Shown here: piece after piece, positions 7,461-14,085 of the stretch
Numbering within the stretch: position 1 is the stretch's first letter
How the letters are laid out: every line of letters begins with the position of its first letter
Position numbers and translations under genes: made by a program
Origin: Chloroflexota bacterium
GTDB lineage: Bacteria; Chloroflexota; Limnocylindria; QHBO01
NCBI GenBank assembly: GCA_024636135.1
Contig: JAGXHP010000156.1
Coordinates: 1-28,079 of the forward strand
Length of the DNA stretch: 28,079 nucleotides
Direction: 5' to 3'
Notes under the pieces: generated by a model
The model's database searches: none
What the model was told of the DNA's origin: nothing
The model's input: only the letters and a program-made list of their open reading frames with translations

Positions 7461-8843
7461 ATGTTTGTACATACGACTTCCCGGGCCCCGCGCCGCGGGG
7501 TGATCCTGCTGCCACTCTTGGTTCTGCTCATCTCCGCTCTCGCCCCGGTATCGATCCACGGCGTATCCACGCCGCCGACCGGGGCATGCGACTACATGGT
7601 GGCGCCAGGAACCGGTGTCGTCGATGGAGACCGGGCCGCGCATCGCGCCGGCCCGGGCACCGTCATCTGCCTGACCCCTGGGGAGCGCGGGAACCTGAAG
7701 CTATTCAACCTGCACGGATCGCCCGAGGCGCCGGTCATCGTCCGCAACGCGGACGGCACCACCATCATCACCGGGCGCGAGTTCGAGGCCGGGATCCTCA
7801 TCGCCACGAGCACGCATCTCCGCATCACCGGAACAGGCGTCGCCTCCGCCTGCGGTGCTGGCGTCCAGGTAACGGAACAGGCGTGCGGGATCAAACTCGA
7901 CGGAACCAACAAGGGCATCCGCGTCCTGACCGCGCGCGGACCGGTCGAGGGCATCGAGATCGACCACGTCTCAATCGCGAGGCTCTCGGAATCTTCCGAT
8001 ACGCGTGGCATCGCGGTCCATCCGATCGCGGGCCAGATCATCACTGGCATCCGCATCCACCACAACCACGTCTCAGGGGTGGGCGCCGAAGCGATCTACA
8101 TCGGCAGCGAGCCCCGCGACGCGCCCTGGGCGGACCTGGGGAAGGTGGATGCCGTGGAATTGGCGCACAACCTGATCGAGGACATCGGGTGGGACGGCAT
8201 CAAGCTCAAGGTCGCCCTCGGAGAATCGCGCATCCACGACAACGTTATCCGGAACGCCGGAAGCGCGCGGTACGAGAACCACCAATCCGGGATCACGGTC
8301 GCCATGAGCGTCGTCGACGTCCATGGGAACGCGATCAGCGGCGCGCCCGAGGGAATCAAGAGCGGCCGATCGGTCGCGGGCTCCACGAACCGGTTCCACG
8401 GGAACCTGGTGACCGACGTGCTCGTGTTCGGCATCCAGACGGATGACGAGAGTGCGCAAATCTACAACAACACGGTGGCGCGCAGCCGCCAATTCGGCAT
8501 CCGCGCGCGGGGCCATGCGAGCCGCATCGTCGACAACATCGTCGCAGACGCCCCCGAGCCGATCGTTGCCCGGAAGGACGCGTGGCTGAGTGGGAATCTC
8601 GTGGCCTCGATCGCGCAAGTCGGATTCGTAGACCCGGACCGCGACGACTTCCGGCCGAAGCCGGAGTCTCCGGCGGTCGGGGGTGGGCGCATTGCGCGGC
8701 TTGAGCTGTGTGCGCAGGCCGGCATACGGGCCGGCCGACCGGTGCGATTCTCGATCCATGCCGGCCGCTCAGGTCCAACGGGTCCATCTGGCTGCCGGGC
8801 CGACCTGGGCGCCGGAACGTCGGCGAACTCCCTACTTCCCTGA
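7461..8843 (+). CDS. Secreted right-handed beta-helix protein (NosD/PbH1-type repeats)
   Basis: This 460-aa protein has a basic N-terminus, a hydrophobic signal segment (about residues 13-28) and then a mature region. Seen: successive coils of about 22-25 residues with recurring patterns such as GIRIHHNHVSG, VELAHNLIEDIG, RIHDNVIRNAG, DVHGNAISGAP and QIYNNTVARS, typical of parallel beta-helix (PbH1) folds. The end DFRPKPESPAVGGG matches the common DFRL..SPAIDAG finish of such proteins. Related folds include pectate lyases, alginate epimerases and surface adhesins; no catalytic residues could be assigned, so the function is unknown. It is likely extracellular or surface-exposed. The start follows from the promoter at 7395 and from the signal sequence; the frame stays open upstream but that part reads as shadow sequence. 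No strong Shine-Dalgarno. Confidence 0.82.
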   Translation: MFVHTTSRAPRRGVILLPLLVLLISALAPVSIHGVSTPPTGACDYMVAPGTGVVDGDRAAHRAGPGTVICLTPGERGNLKLFNLHGSPEAPVIVRNADGTTIITGREFEAGILIATSTHLRITGTGVASACGAGVQVTEQACGIKLDGTNKGIRVLTARGPVEGIEIDHVSIARLSESSDTRGIAVHPIAGQIITGIRIHHNHVSGVGAEAIYIGSEPRDAPWADLGKVDAVELAHNLIEDIGWDGIKLKVALGESRIHDNVIRNAGSARYENHQSGITVAMSVVDVHGNAISGAPEGIKSGRSVAGSTNRFHGNLVTDVLVFGIQTDDESAQIYNNTVARSRQFGIRARGHASRIVDNIVADAPEPIVARKDAWLSGNLVASIAQVGFVDPDRDDFRPKPESPAVGGGRIARLELCAQAGIRAGRPVRFSIHAGRSGPTGPSGCRADLGAGTSANSLLP

Positions 8844-8913
8844 GGCGACGGCGCCGCACACACGCGAGACGCGTGAACGGATGGATGGTGCGTCGGCGTC
8901 CGGCCCCTGCTGA

Positions 8914-8942
8914 TTGCCGGCCATCGCGATCTCTGGCACAAT
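8914..8942 (+). promoter_or_regulatory. Sigma70-type promoter of the 63-aa protein/kinase pair
   Basis: TTGCCG (8914-8919), a 17-nt spacer and CACAAT (8937-8942). The predicted start near 8949 leaves about 21 nt of leader containing GGAG before the GTG at 8970. Confidence 0.5.
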
Positions 8943-8969
8943 TGGCTTCCGCAAACGGAGCTCCGCCCT

Positions 8970-9161
8970 GTGTCCTCGACCCCCACACGCCAGCGCCGCT
9001 ATGTGACGTGGCGGCTGCCCGATCGCCACTTCAGCAAGGTCCATCTGGTCGGCGAGCCCGGCTCCACGATCTGCGGACGCGCGCTCCCGCGCGCCATCGG
9101 CCAGCCAAAGGCGCCGATCCCCGATTCCGAGATGTGCCCGGACTGCGACGCCCAGGGCTGA
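8970..9161 (+). CDS. Small Cys-rich putative zinc-binding protein
   Basis: This 63-aa basic protein is not recognised as a named family. Seen: a His (HLVG, about residue 25) followed by ICGRAL and, near the C-terminus, MCPDCDAQG. H/C plus CxxC spacing is what a small treble-clef or zinc-ribbon module shows, so zinc binding is inferred. The GTG start has GGAG about 9 nt upstream and a promoter at 8914. Only 10 bp separate its stop from the ATG of the P-loop kinase, indicating one operon; a nucleic-acid-binding partner of the kinase is possible but unproven. Confidence 0.65.
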   Translation: MSSTPTRQRRYVTWRLPDRHFSKVHLVGEPGSTICGRALPRAIGQPKAPIPDSEMCPDCDAQG

Positions 9162-9171
9162 CCCGCGCTCC

Positions 9172-9732
9172 ATGACCACGAAGCCGGCCGCCGATGACCT
9201 CGGCGGCCGGGCTGTTTCCGCCGAACCCATCAGGCTGCCATCCGATGCGCTCGTGGTGCTCGTCGGAGTGGCAGCGAGCGGAAAGAGCACCTTTGCCGCG
9301 CGCCACTTCGCCCCGTCTCGGATCGTGTCGTCGGATGCGCTGCGCGCGATGATCACGGACGATGCCGGCGCCCAGGAGGCAACCGACGACGCCTTCGACC
9401 TGCTCCACCGGCTGATCGCCATGCGGCTGCGACGGGGGCGCCTCACGATCGTGGATGCGACGAACGTCGAGGGCTGGGCCCGGGAGCAGCTCGTCGCCAT
9501 CGCGCGTCGCCATCGGCGACCGGCGGTGGCGATCGTCCTCGACCTGCCGCTCGACATCGCGCTCGAACGCAATGCGACGAGGGCGGCGCCTCGGCCACCG
9601 CCGGCGGCCATCCGCCGCCAGCATCGGCTCCTGGAGGGATCGATTGCGAGCCTCGGGAGCGAGGGATTTGCAGCCGTGCACGTCATGCGCTCGGCCGCGG
9701 CGATCGATGAGGTCCGGATCGAGGTGGCCTAG
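9172..9732 (+). CDS. P-loop kinase, Pnkp-kinase-like (AAA_33 family)
   Basis: This 186-aa single-domain protein has a Walker A motif GVAASGKST (32-40), then SSDALR (the acceptor-side Asp as in polynucleotide kinases and zeta-toxin-like kinases), DATN (strand 3 of the T4 Pnk/Pnkp kinase group) and a lid region with LERNATR. Family members transfer the ATP gamma-phosphate to 5'-OH nucleic acid ends or small substrates. In bacterial Pnkp the kinase is fused to phosphatase and ligase domains; here it stands alone and the length fits only the kinase. Whether the substrate is RNA, DNA or a metabolite cannot be told. It lies 10 bp downstream of the small Cys-rich gene. A repeat element starts 12 bp after its stop. 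Confidence 0.82.
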   Translation: MTTKPAADDLGGRAVSAEPIRLPSDALVVLVGVAASGKSTFAARHFAPSRIVSSDALRAMITDDAGAQEATDDAFDLLHRLIAMRLRRGRLTIVDATNVEGWAREQLVAIARRHRRPAVAIVLDLPLDIALERNATRAAPRPPPAAIRRQHRLLEGSIASLGSEGFAAVHVMRSAAAIDEVRIEVA

Positions 9733-9743
9733 GTCCGGGCAAC

Positions 9744-9949
9744 GAAATGCCCCGGAGGAACAGGCGCCCGACCTCAGCGGCCGAAGCCTCCGTTGCCGGT
9801 ACCGGAACCCGTGACCGAAGCCATGTGATCCGGTATCGCTTGCCCCTTCGGGACGACCCAAGTATCGAGTCGCGGGACTCGACCTGGCAACCCCACTTAT
9901 CCCCGAATTTCGCTGTCCGTGGGCTCACTGTCCACACGCCGTCCACGAC
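9744..9949. repeat. Two-copy intergenic element, copy A (upstream of EamA gene)
   Basis: About 206 bp closely resembling 16699-16933. Shared blocks in order: GAAATG..CCCG.AGGAACAGG, CCGACCTC.GCG.CCGAAGCC, GTGATCCGG, TTGCCCCTTCGGGACGACC, AAGTATCG, CAACCCCA.TTATCCCCG and GTCCACGAC. Copy A has one full ~33-nt internal repeat (GGCCGAAGCCTCCG...) plus a partial GACCGAAGCC; copy B has one more. The block near 9749-9758 can pair with 9845-9854, with one mismatch and one wobble. Mismatches between copies in the first 45 nt fall in different codon positions, so it does not look coding. The element starts 278 bp before the EamA start codon. Confidence 0.8.
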
Positions 9950-10021
9950 ATCTCACGAACGGACCGCCCACGACGTTTGACTGATGCGGCGCCCGGCCGC
10001 CGATGCAACGCTGAGGAAGAC

Positions 10022-10954
10022 ATGAACCGGTCCGACCGCACCGCCTACCTCATGCTGACGGGAATGGCCGTTGCCTTCGGCGGCACCTGGGTGGCGGCGT
10101 CGGTCGCTGTCGATGCCGCGCCGCCGTTCACGATCGCCGCCATCCGGTTCGGAATCGCTTCCGTGCTGCTCTATGCGTGGGCACGAATCGCAAACCGTCC
10201 GTTGTCTCCCATTCGGCGAGGCGACATCCCGATCGTCATCGGGCTGGCGCTCACGGCGGTGGCCGGCTACAACTGGCTCTTCCTCACCGGGCTCACGCTC
10301 GCCCCGGCCTCCGATGGCGCCATCATCGTGCCGGGCCTCGCACCGGTCTTCACGCTGATCCTGGCCGGGCTCTTCCTTGGTGAGCGGCTCGGATCGCGTG
10401 GCGTGCTCGGGCTGGCGGTGGCGGCGGTCGGCCTGCTGCTGGTCGTCAGCCCGAGTGGCGGCACGGACGATCGACGCCTTCTCGGCGACCTGCTGTTCAT
10501 CACCGGCGCCCTGTTCTGGGGCGTGTACTCGGTCCTGGCTCGCATCGCCCACCGGCGCTTTGATGCCGTCAGCACGACGCTCTACGGCACCGCTCTGGGC
10601 ACGCTCATCCTTCTGCCGCCGGCAATCGCGGAGGGCGGGATCGACCGGGTCCTCGCGGCGCCGGCCGGCGCGCTGGCCGGAATCGGCTACCTGGCGGTCT
10701 TCGGCACCGTTGCCGCCTTCGTCCTGTTCAACCTCGGCGTGGCGCGCATCGGCGCGGCGCGGGCCAGCGCGTTCGCGTTGCTCGTTCCCGTCATCGGCGT
10801 CCTTTCGTCGGTCGCGCTTCTCGGCGAGACCCTCGGCCCCTTCACCCTCGTCGGCGGGGTCATCGTGCTGGCCGGGCTGTGGATCGTCGAGCATCGGGGG
10901 GCCGGAAGCCGGGCGCCCTCCCCTACACCATCCGCGGACCCGAGTCGCGCCTGA
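10022..10954 (+). CDS. EamA/DMT-family transporter
   Basis: This 310-aa membrane protein has two tandem EamA repeats of about five helices each, giving ten predicted transmembrane segments. Seen: TGMAVAFGGTWVAAS in helix 1, LAPVFTLILAGLFLGERL (the end of the first repeat, with its conserved GE) and FALLVPVIGVLSSVALLGE in the second repeat. The family moves metabolites such as amino acids, nucleosides or drugs, mostly outward; the substrate is unknown. The ATG at 10022 is preferred because GAGGAAG sits just upstream; an ATG at 9977 would add 15 polar residues that do not suit the family. Its 5' region carries repeat copy A, so a regulated leader is possible. The P1 peptidase starts 23 bp downstream but has its own promoter. 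Confidence 0.9.
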   Translation: MNRSDRTAYLMLTGMAVAFGGTWVAASVAVDAAPPFTIAAIRFGIASVLLYAWARIANRPLSPIRRGDIPIVIGLALTAVAGYNWLFLTGLTLAPASDGAIIVPGLAPVFTLILAGLFLGERLGSRGVLGLAVAAVGLLLVVSPSGGTDDRRLLGDLLFITGALFWGVYSVLARIAHRRFDAVSTTLYGTALGTLILLPPAIAEGGIDRVLAAPAGALAGIGYLAVFGTVAAFVLFNLGVARIGAARASAFALLVPVIGVLSSVALLGETLGPFTLVGGVIVLAGLWIVEHRGAGSRAPSPTPSADPSRA

Positions 10955-10965
10955 GGGACCGCCGG

Positions 10966-10971
10966 TAGACT
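10966..10971 (+). promoter_or_regulatory. Probable -10 element, leaderless promoter of the P1 peptidase
   Basis: TAGACT ends exactly 6 nt before the ATG at 10978, and no Shine-Dalgarno precedes that start. The identical hexamer and spacing occur before msrA and pyk. Confidence 0.6.
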
Positions 10972-10977
10972 GCGCCG

Positions 10978-12099
10978 ATGCGCGCACGCGAGCTCGGGAT
11001 CCGCATCGGTCGCATGGAGCCGGGTGATCACAACGCGATCACCGACGTCGCCGGCGTGCGCGTCGGGCACACGACGCTGACGCGCGGCGACGGTCCCCTG
11101 CGCGTCGGAGAAGGGCCGGTCCGCACCGGCGTCACCGTCATCGTTCCGCACGACGGCGATGTATGGACCGAGCCCGTCTTTGCGGGCGCGCATCGGCTCA
11201 ACGGCAACGGCGAGCTCACCGGCCTGGAGTGGGTCCGCGAGTCGGGCATGCTGGCCGGTGCCGTCGGGATCACGAACACGCACAGCGTCGGGGTGGTGCA
11301 CGACGCGCTCATCGCGGCCGCGACGAAATCGCACGGCCCGAACGAGGCGTTCTGGTCCCTGCCCGTGGTCGGCGAGACCTACGATGGAGCGCTGAACGAC
11401 ATCAACGGATTCCACGTTCGCCCGGAGCACGTCGTCGCGGCACTCGACGTGGCAGCGGCGGGGCCGGTGGCCGAGGGCAGCGTCGGGGGCGGAACGGGCA
11501 TGATCTGCCACGAGTTCAAGGGCGGTATCGGCACCGCCTCGCGGCATGCCGGTGAGTGGACCGTCGGGGTGCTGGTCCAGGCGAACTACGGCACGCGCGA
11601 GCTGCTGCGCATCGACGGTGTCCCGGTCGGGATGGCCATCGGCCGCGACGAAGTTGCTTCCCCGTGGGACCAGGTCGAGGCGCTCGGAAGTCGCGCCGGC
11701 CCGGAAGGGGGCTCGATCATCGGCATCGTGGCGACCGACGCGCCGCTTCTCGCCCACCAGTGCGCACGGCTGGCGCAGCGCGTCGGGATGGGCGTCGCCC
11801 GCATGGGCAGCTACGCGTCCCACGGCTCGGGCGATCTGTTCCTCGCCTTCGCCACGGGCAACCGCGGCCTGTCGCACCGCGCCGGCGAGGACGATCCGCG
11901 CTCAACCGTGGAACTGCGAATGGTGGTCGACGAGAAGATCAACCCGCTGTTCGAGGCGACCGTCGAGGCCACCGAGGAGGCGATCGTCAACGCGCTGCTG
12001 GCTGCAACCACCATGACCGGACGCGACGGGGTCACGGCGCACGCGCTCGACCACGAGCTGCTGGTCGCGCTGATGCGCGCACACGGCCGCGCGTCATGA
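10978..12099 (+). CDS. P1-family aminopeptidase (DmpA/BapA type, Ntn-hydrolase)
   Basis: This 373-aa protein matches the DmpA family across its full length. Seen: N-terminal DVAGVRVGHTT, ITNTHSVG, NDINGFHV, the conserved SVGGGTGMICHEFKGG block (168-183) and GGSIIGIVATDAP around 244-256. Family enzymes are made as one chain that cuts itself just before a Ser, freeing it as the N-terminal nucleophile of the beta subunit; here that would be Gly245-Ser246. Activities in the family are D-aminopeptidase, L-aminopeptidase or beta-aminopeptidase, so the actual substrate is open. There is no signal peptide. It is probably transcribed from its own leaderless promoter. A terminator-like hairpin lies about 100 bp downstream. 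Confidence 0.93.
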   Translation: MRARELGIRIGRMEPGDHNAITDVAGVRVGHTTLTRGDGPLRVGEGPVRTGVTVIVPHDGDVWTEPVFAGAHRLNGNGELTGLEWVRESGMLAGAVGITNTHSVGVVHDALIAAATKSHGPNEAFWSLPVVGETYDGALNDINGFHVRPEHVVAALDVAAAGPVAEGSVGGGTGMICHEFKGGIGTASRHAGEWTVGVLVQANYGTRELLRIDGVPVGMAIGRDEVASPWDQVEALGSRAGPEGGSIIGIVATDAPLLAHQCARLAQRVGMGVARMGSYASHGSGDLFLAFATGNRGLSHRAGEDDPRSTVELRMVVDEKINPLFEATVEATEEAIVNALLAATTMTGRDGVTAHALDHELLVALMRAHGRAS

Positions 12100-12202
12100 A
12101 CCCGGGACACTTGACGTAGGCAGCGATGCGGCCAATGTCGCTATCGCCCGAGGCCCGGGTCGTCAGACACTGATGACGGCCCAACCTCCCTCCAGGCGAA
12201 TG

Positions 12203-12229
12203 CCCCGATCGGTCCCAGACCGGTCGGGG
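12203..12229 (+). terminator. Terminator-like hairpin after the P1 peptidase
   Basis: An 11-bp stem with one mismatch (CCCCGATCGGT/ACCGGTCGGGG) and a CCCAG loop, followed by TCTTCGCG. The hairpin at 16641-16666 has a similar CTTCGC tail. It could also serve the decayed permease on the other strand. Confidence 0.45.
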
Positions 12230-12255
12230 TCTTCGCGTTCCGCTCCGGACGTTGA

Positions 12256-12357
12256 TCAGCGCTGACGCGGGTCGAGGGCGTCCCGGAGGCCGTCGCCGAG
12301 GAACGAGGCGCTCATCACGATCGTGATCAGCACCAGGCCGGGCCAGGCGGTCCAGTG
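12256..12357 (-). pseudogene. C-terminal remnant of a DppC/OppC-type ABC permease
   Basis: Read on the minus strand, this stretch gives HWTAWPGLVLITIVMSAS followed by FLGDGLRDALDPRQR and a TGA stop. That is the highly conserved last transmembrane helix and tail of dipeptide/oligopeptide ABC transporter permeases (consensus ...PGL...LLGDGLRDALDP). The frame upstream (beyond about 12357) loses all resemblance to the family, which normally has a further ~250 residues, and no ATPase or partner permease is nearby. It is best read as the tail of a gene lost by deletion. No start codon is assigned. Confidence 0.72.
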
Positions 12358-12389
12358 TCCTGATCGGCGGCTGAGGACCTGACGGGGTT

Positions 12390-12421
12390 GCGGCGCGACC
12401 CACGCCCCTGGGCCGCGCCGC
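12390..12421. terminator. GC-rich hairpin in the gene-poor gap
   Basis: A 13-bp stem with one mismatch (GCGGCGCGACCCA against TGGGCCGCGCCGC) and a 6-nt loop CGCCCC. It lacks a T-run. It may be a terminator left from the deleted operon or for the thioesterase gene reading leftward. Confidence 0.35.
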
Positions 12422-12624
12422 GATGTCAATGGCGTGACGGACGAGGAGGTTTGCGACGGCGTCTCAGACCCATCGACTGCCGGTTCTCGCGGATCGCTCA
12501 GGCCACTGCGACGCTCCGTGTCGCGATCCGTGCCGGCAGTGCGTCAGGTCCGCGTCGCACCCACCCGCCTCGTGTCATGGATACCCGTCGCAGCGCACAA
12601 ACGTTCAACGCGAATGGACGGGCC
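12422..12624. other. Unassigned sequence between permease remnant and thioesterase
   Basis: Open frames run through this stretch on both strands, as expected at this G+C content, but none resembles a known protein or has a convincing ribosome-binding site. No repeat or RNA gene was seen. With 12100-12421 it makes a 525-bp gene-poor gap whose only recognisable coding content is the permease tail. Confidence 0.5.
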
Positions 12625-13011
12625 TCATGGCCGCGCGATGGGAGTCGGGGCGCCGTCGTCGTCGAGGGCGACGAACACGAAGCTGCCGGATGTCGCCAGG
12701 CGGCGCTCGCCGCTCGCAACCTCCTCCGCGAACATGTCGACGCCGACTGTGACCGAAGTGCGTCCGACCGCCGTCACGCGTGCCACGAGCTCCACGAGCT
12801 GGCCGGCCCGAACCGGGACCTTGAACTCGACGCGGTCGGACGCCACGGTGACCATCGTGCGCCGGGCGCAGCGCGTGGCGGCAACCCATCCGGCATGGTC
12901 CATCAGGCCCAGGGCGTGCCCGCCGAACAGCGTGCCGTGGTGATTCGTGCGATTCGGCATGATCAGCTCCGCCAGCCGCACTTCGGGGTAGTCGGGAACC
13001 TCGTTCGTCAT
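12625..13011 (-). CDS. Acyl-CoA thioesterase (hotdog fold)
   Basis: This 128-aa single hotdog domain fits the YciA/acyl-CoA thioester hydrolase family, which hydrolyses acyl-CoA to free acid and CoA in the cytoplasm. Seen: the signature TNHHGTLFGGHALGLMDHAG region (about 22-41), in which the start of the central helix carries the catalytic-side Asp, then TVASDRVEFKVPVRAGQLVE and the last strand SGSFVFVALDDDG. Members work as trimers or hexamers of hotdogs. The ATG at 13011 is supported by family length and by a TACCAT hexamer 6 nt upstream, implying a leaderless transcript. It is divergent from the small gene at 13121. Confidence 0.9.
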   Translation of the reverse strand: MTNEVPDYPEVRLAELIMPNRTNHHGTLFGGHALGLMDHAGWVAATRCARRTMVTVASDRVEFKVPVRAGQLVELVARVTAVGRTSVTVGVDMFAEEVASGERRLATSGSFVFVALDDDGAPTPIARP

Positions 13012-13017
13012 GGGCCG

Positions 13018-13023
13018 ATGGTA
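13018..13023 (-). promoter_or_regulatory. Probable -10 element, leaderless promoter of the thioesterase
   Basis: TACCAT on the minus strand ends 6 nt before the ATG at 13011. No Shine-Dalgarno is present between them. Confidence 0.5.
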
Positions 13024-13120
13024 TCGGCCGATGACCCGGGCGGTTCGCAGATCGGACCATGCCGGGATGAGCCCGCGCAACGTAGGATCACCGGGTTGCC
13101 CATCCACTCCGGGAGACCCG

Positions 13121-13348
13121 TTGCCCGATCCCAGCGTTGAACGCCGCATCCCGTGGCCCCGCGACCGCCGGTGGCGCCCCGGCGAGCCGATGACCATCGT
13201 CGAGGATGGGCTTGCCATCACCTTCCGGTTGCGCGGCGTCATGCGCGACACCGATCCCTCGAGCGCCTTCGCCACCGTGACTCTCGAGCCGGTTCGCTCC
13301 GTGGCAGCCGAGGAGGACCAGCCGGCGCAGCTGCCGAACGTCGGCTGA
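13121..13348 (+). CDS. Small hypothetical protein
   Basis: Not recognised. A 75-residue reading from a TTG start with GGGAG (13111-13115) just upstream. The N-terminal half is rich in Arg/Pro/Trp (RRIPWPRDRRWRPGEP), and the C-terminal half looks like a short beta sheet (MTIVEDGLAITFRLRGVM, FATVTLEPV). A TAGGAT hexamer at 13083-13088 could be its -10; it also sits 7 nt before a TTG at 13096 that opens a 14-codon peptide ending at 13140, overlapping the start, which could be a leader peptide. A longer reading from 13010 overlaps the thioesterase start and is less likely. It ends 32 bp before the msrA promoter. Confidence 0.5.
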   Translation: MPDPSVERRIPWPRDRRWRPGEPMTIVEDGLAITFRLRGVMRDTDPSSAFATVTLEPVRSVAAEEDQPAQLPNVG

Positions 13349-13380
13349 GGCGCCTTCACGAGTTCGTCACGAAACCGGCG

Positions 13381-13386
13381 TAGACT
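13381..13386 (+). promoter_or_regulatory. Probable -10 element, leaderless promoter of msrA
   Basis: TAGACT ends 6 nt before the ATG at 13393, with no Shine-Dalgarno in the gap. It shares hexamer and spacing with the P1 peptidase and pyk genes. Confidence 0.6.
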
Positions 13387-13392
13387 TGGGCC

Positions 13393-14073
13393 ATGTTCCT
13401 CTTCGGCAGCAAGACCAAGATGCCCGAGCCGGGCACGGCCCTTCCCGGTCGGGAGGGCGCCATCCCCACCGCGCAGCGTCACTTCATCAACGACGCGTCA
13501 CTGAAGGGTCCCTACCCCGGGGGATCCGAGATCGCCGACTTCGGCGCCGGCTGCTTCTGGGGCGTCGAGAAGACGTTCTGGCAGCTTCCCGGGGTGCTCG
13601 TCACGAGTGCCGGCTACCAGGGCGGGATCACCCCGAACCCCACCTACGAAGAGGTGTGCGGCGGCCGCACCGGTCACGCCGAGGTCGTCCGCGTCGTCTT
13701 CGACCCGGCTCGGACCTCGTACGAGCAGCTGCTCAAGGCGTTCTGGGAGGAACACGACCCGACCCAGTCGATGCGCCAGGGCAATGACGTCGGGACCCAG
13801 TATCGATCGGTGATCTTCACCCATTCCGATGAACAGCGCGCAGCGGCCGATGCGTCGCGCGAGATGTACCAGGGCGAGCTATCGAAGGCCGGCTACGGCC
13901 GGATCGTGACCGAGATCGTCCCGGCACCGGAGTTCTATTACGCCGAGGACTACCACCAGCAGTACCTCGCCAAGAACCCACGAGGCTACTGCCCCGATCA
14001 CTCGACCGGCGTCCCCTGTCCCACCGGCCTGGGCGTCAAGGCTGCCGCCGCGGTATCCATGGAGCAGGTCTAG
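13393..14073 (+). CDS. msrA: Peptide methionine (S)-S-oxide reductase
   Basis: This 226-aa cytoplasmic repair enzyme reduces methionine-S-sulfoxide in proteins. Seen: the catalytic GCFWGVE motif (Cys54), SAGYQGG, the HAEVVRVVFDP block, EEHDPTQ, GTQYRSVIF and a C-terminal tail GYCPDHSTGVPCP whose two Cys are candidate resolving residues. A ~45-residue N-terminal extension precedes the catalytic core, as in MsrA proteins of the longer E. coli type. There is no MsrB domain. The ATG is positioned by the promoter hexamer and by family alignment. A VOC-fold gene starts 12 bp downstream on the same strand with its own GAGGG site, so the two form an operon that may respond to oxidative or electrophile stress (inference). 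Confidence 0.96.
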   Translation: MFLFGSKTKMPEPGTALPGREGAIPTAQRHFINDASLKGPYPGGSEIADFGAGCFWGVEKTFWQLPGVLVTSAGYQGGITPNPTYEEVCGGRTGHAEVVRVVFDPARTSYEQLLKAFWEEHDPTQSMRQGNDVGTQYRSVIFTHSDEQRAAADASREMYQGELSKAGYGRIVTEIVPAPEFYYAEDYHQQYLAKNPRGYCPDHSTGVPCPTGLGVKAAAAVSMEQV

Positions 14074-14085
14074 GCGAGGGCCGGT

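Noticed and set aside
9842..9854. UUCG tetraloop hairpin in CCCCTTCGGGAC of the repeat element
   Set aside because: Only two to three closing pairs are available locally; the longer-range pairing with the start of the element is stronger.
9747..9980. Small protein gene inside repeat copy A, or its minus-strand AEVGRLFLR-like reading shared by both copies
   Set aside because: Differences between copies fall in mixed codon positions, the frame is broken by the unit-number change and no ribosome-binding site is present.
10978..12099. Secretion of the P1 peptidase
   Set aside because: No hydrophobic signal segment is present at its N-terminus.
12434..12943. Open frames on the plus strand between the permease remnant and the thioesterase
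   Set aside because: Most of the length is antisense to the thioesterase gene, and the rest has Arg/Ser-rich low-complexity translation without motif or ribosome-binding site.
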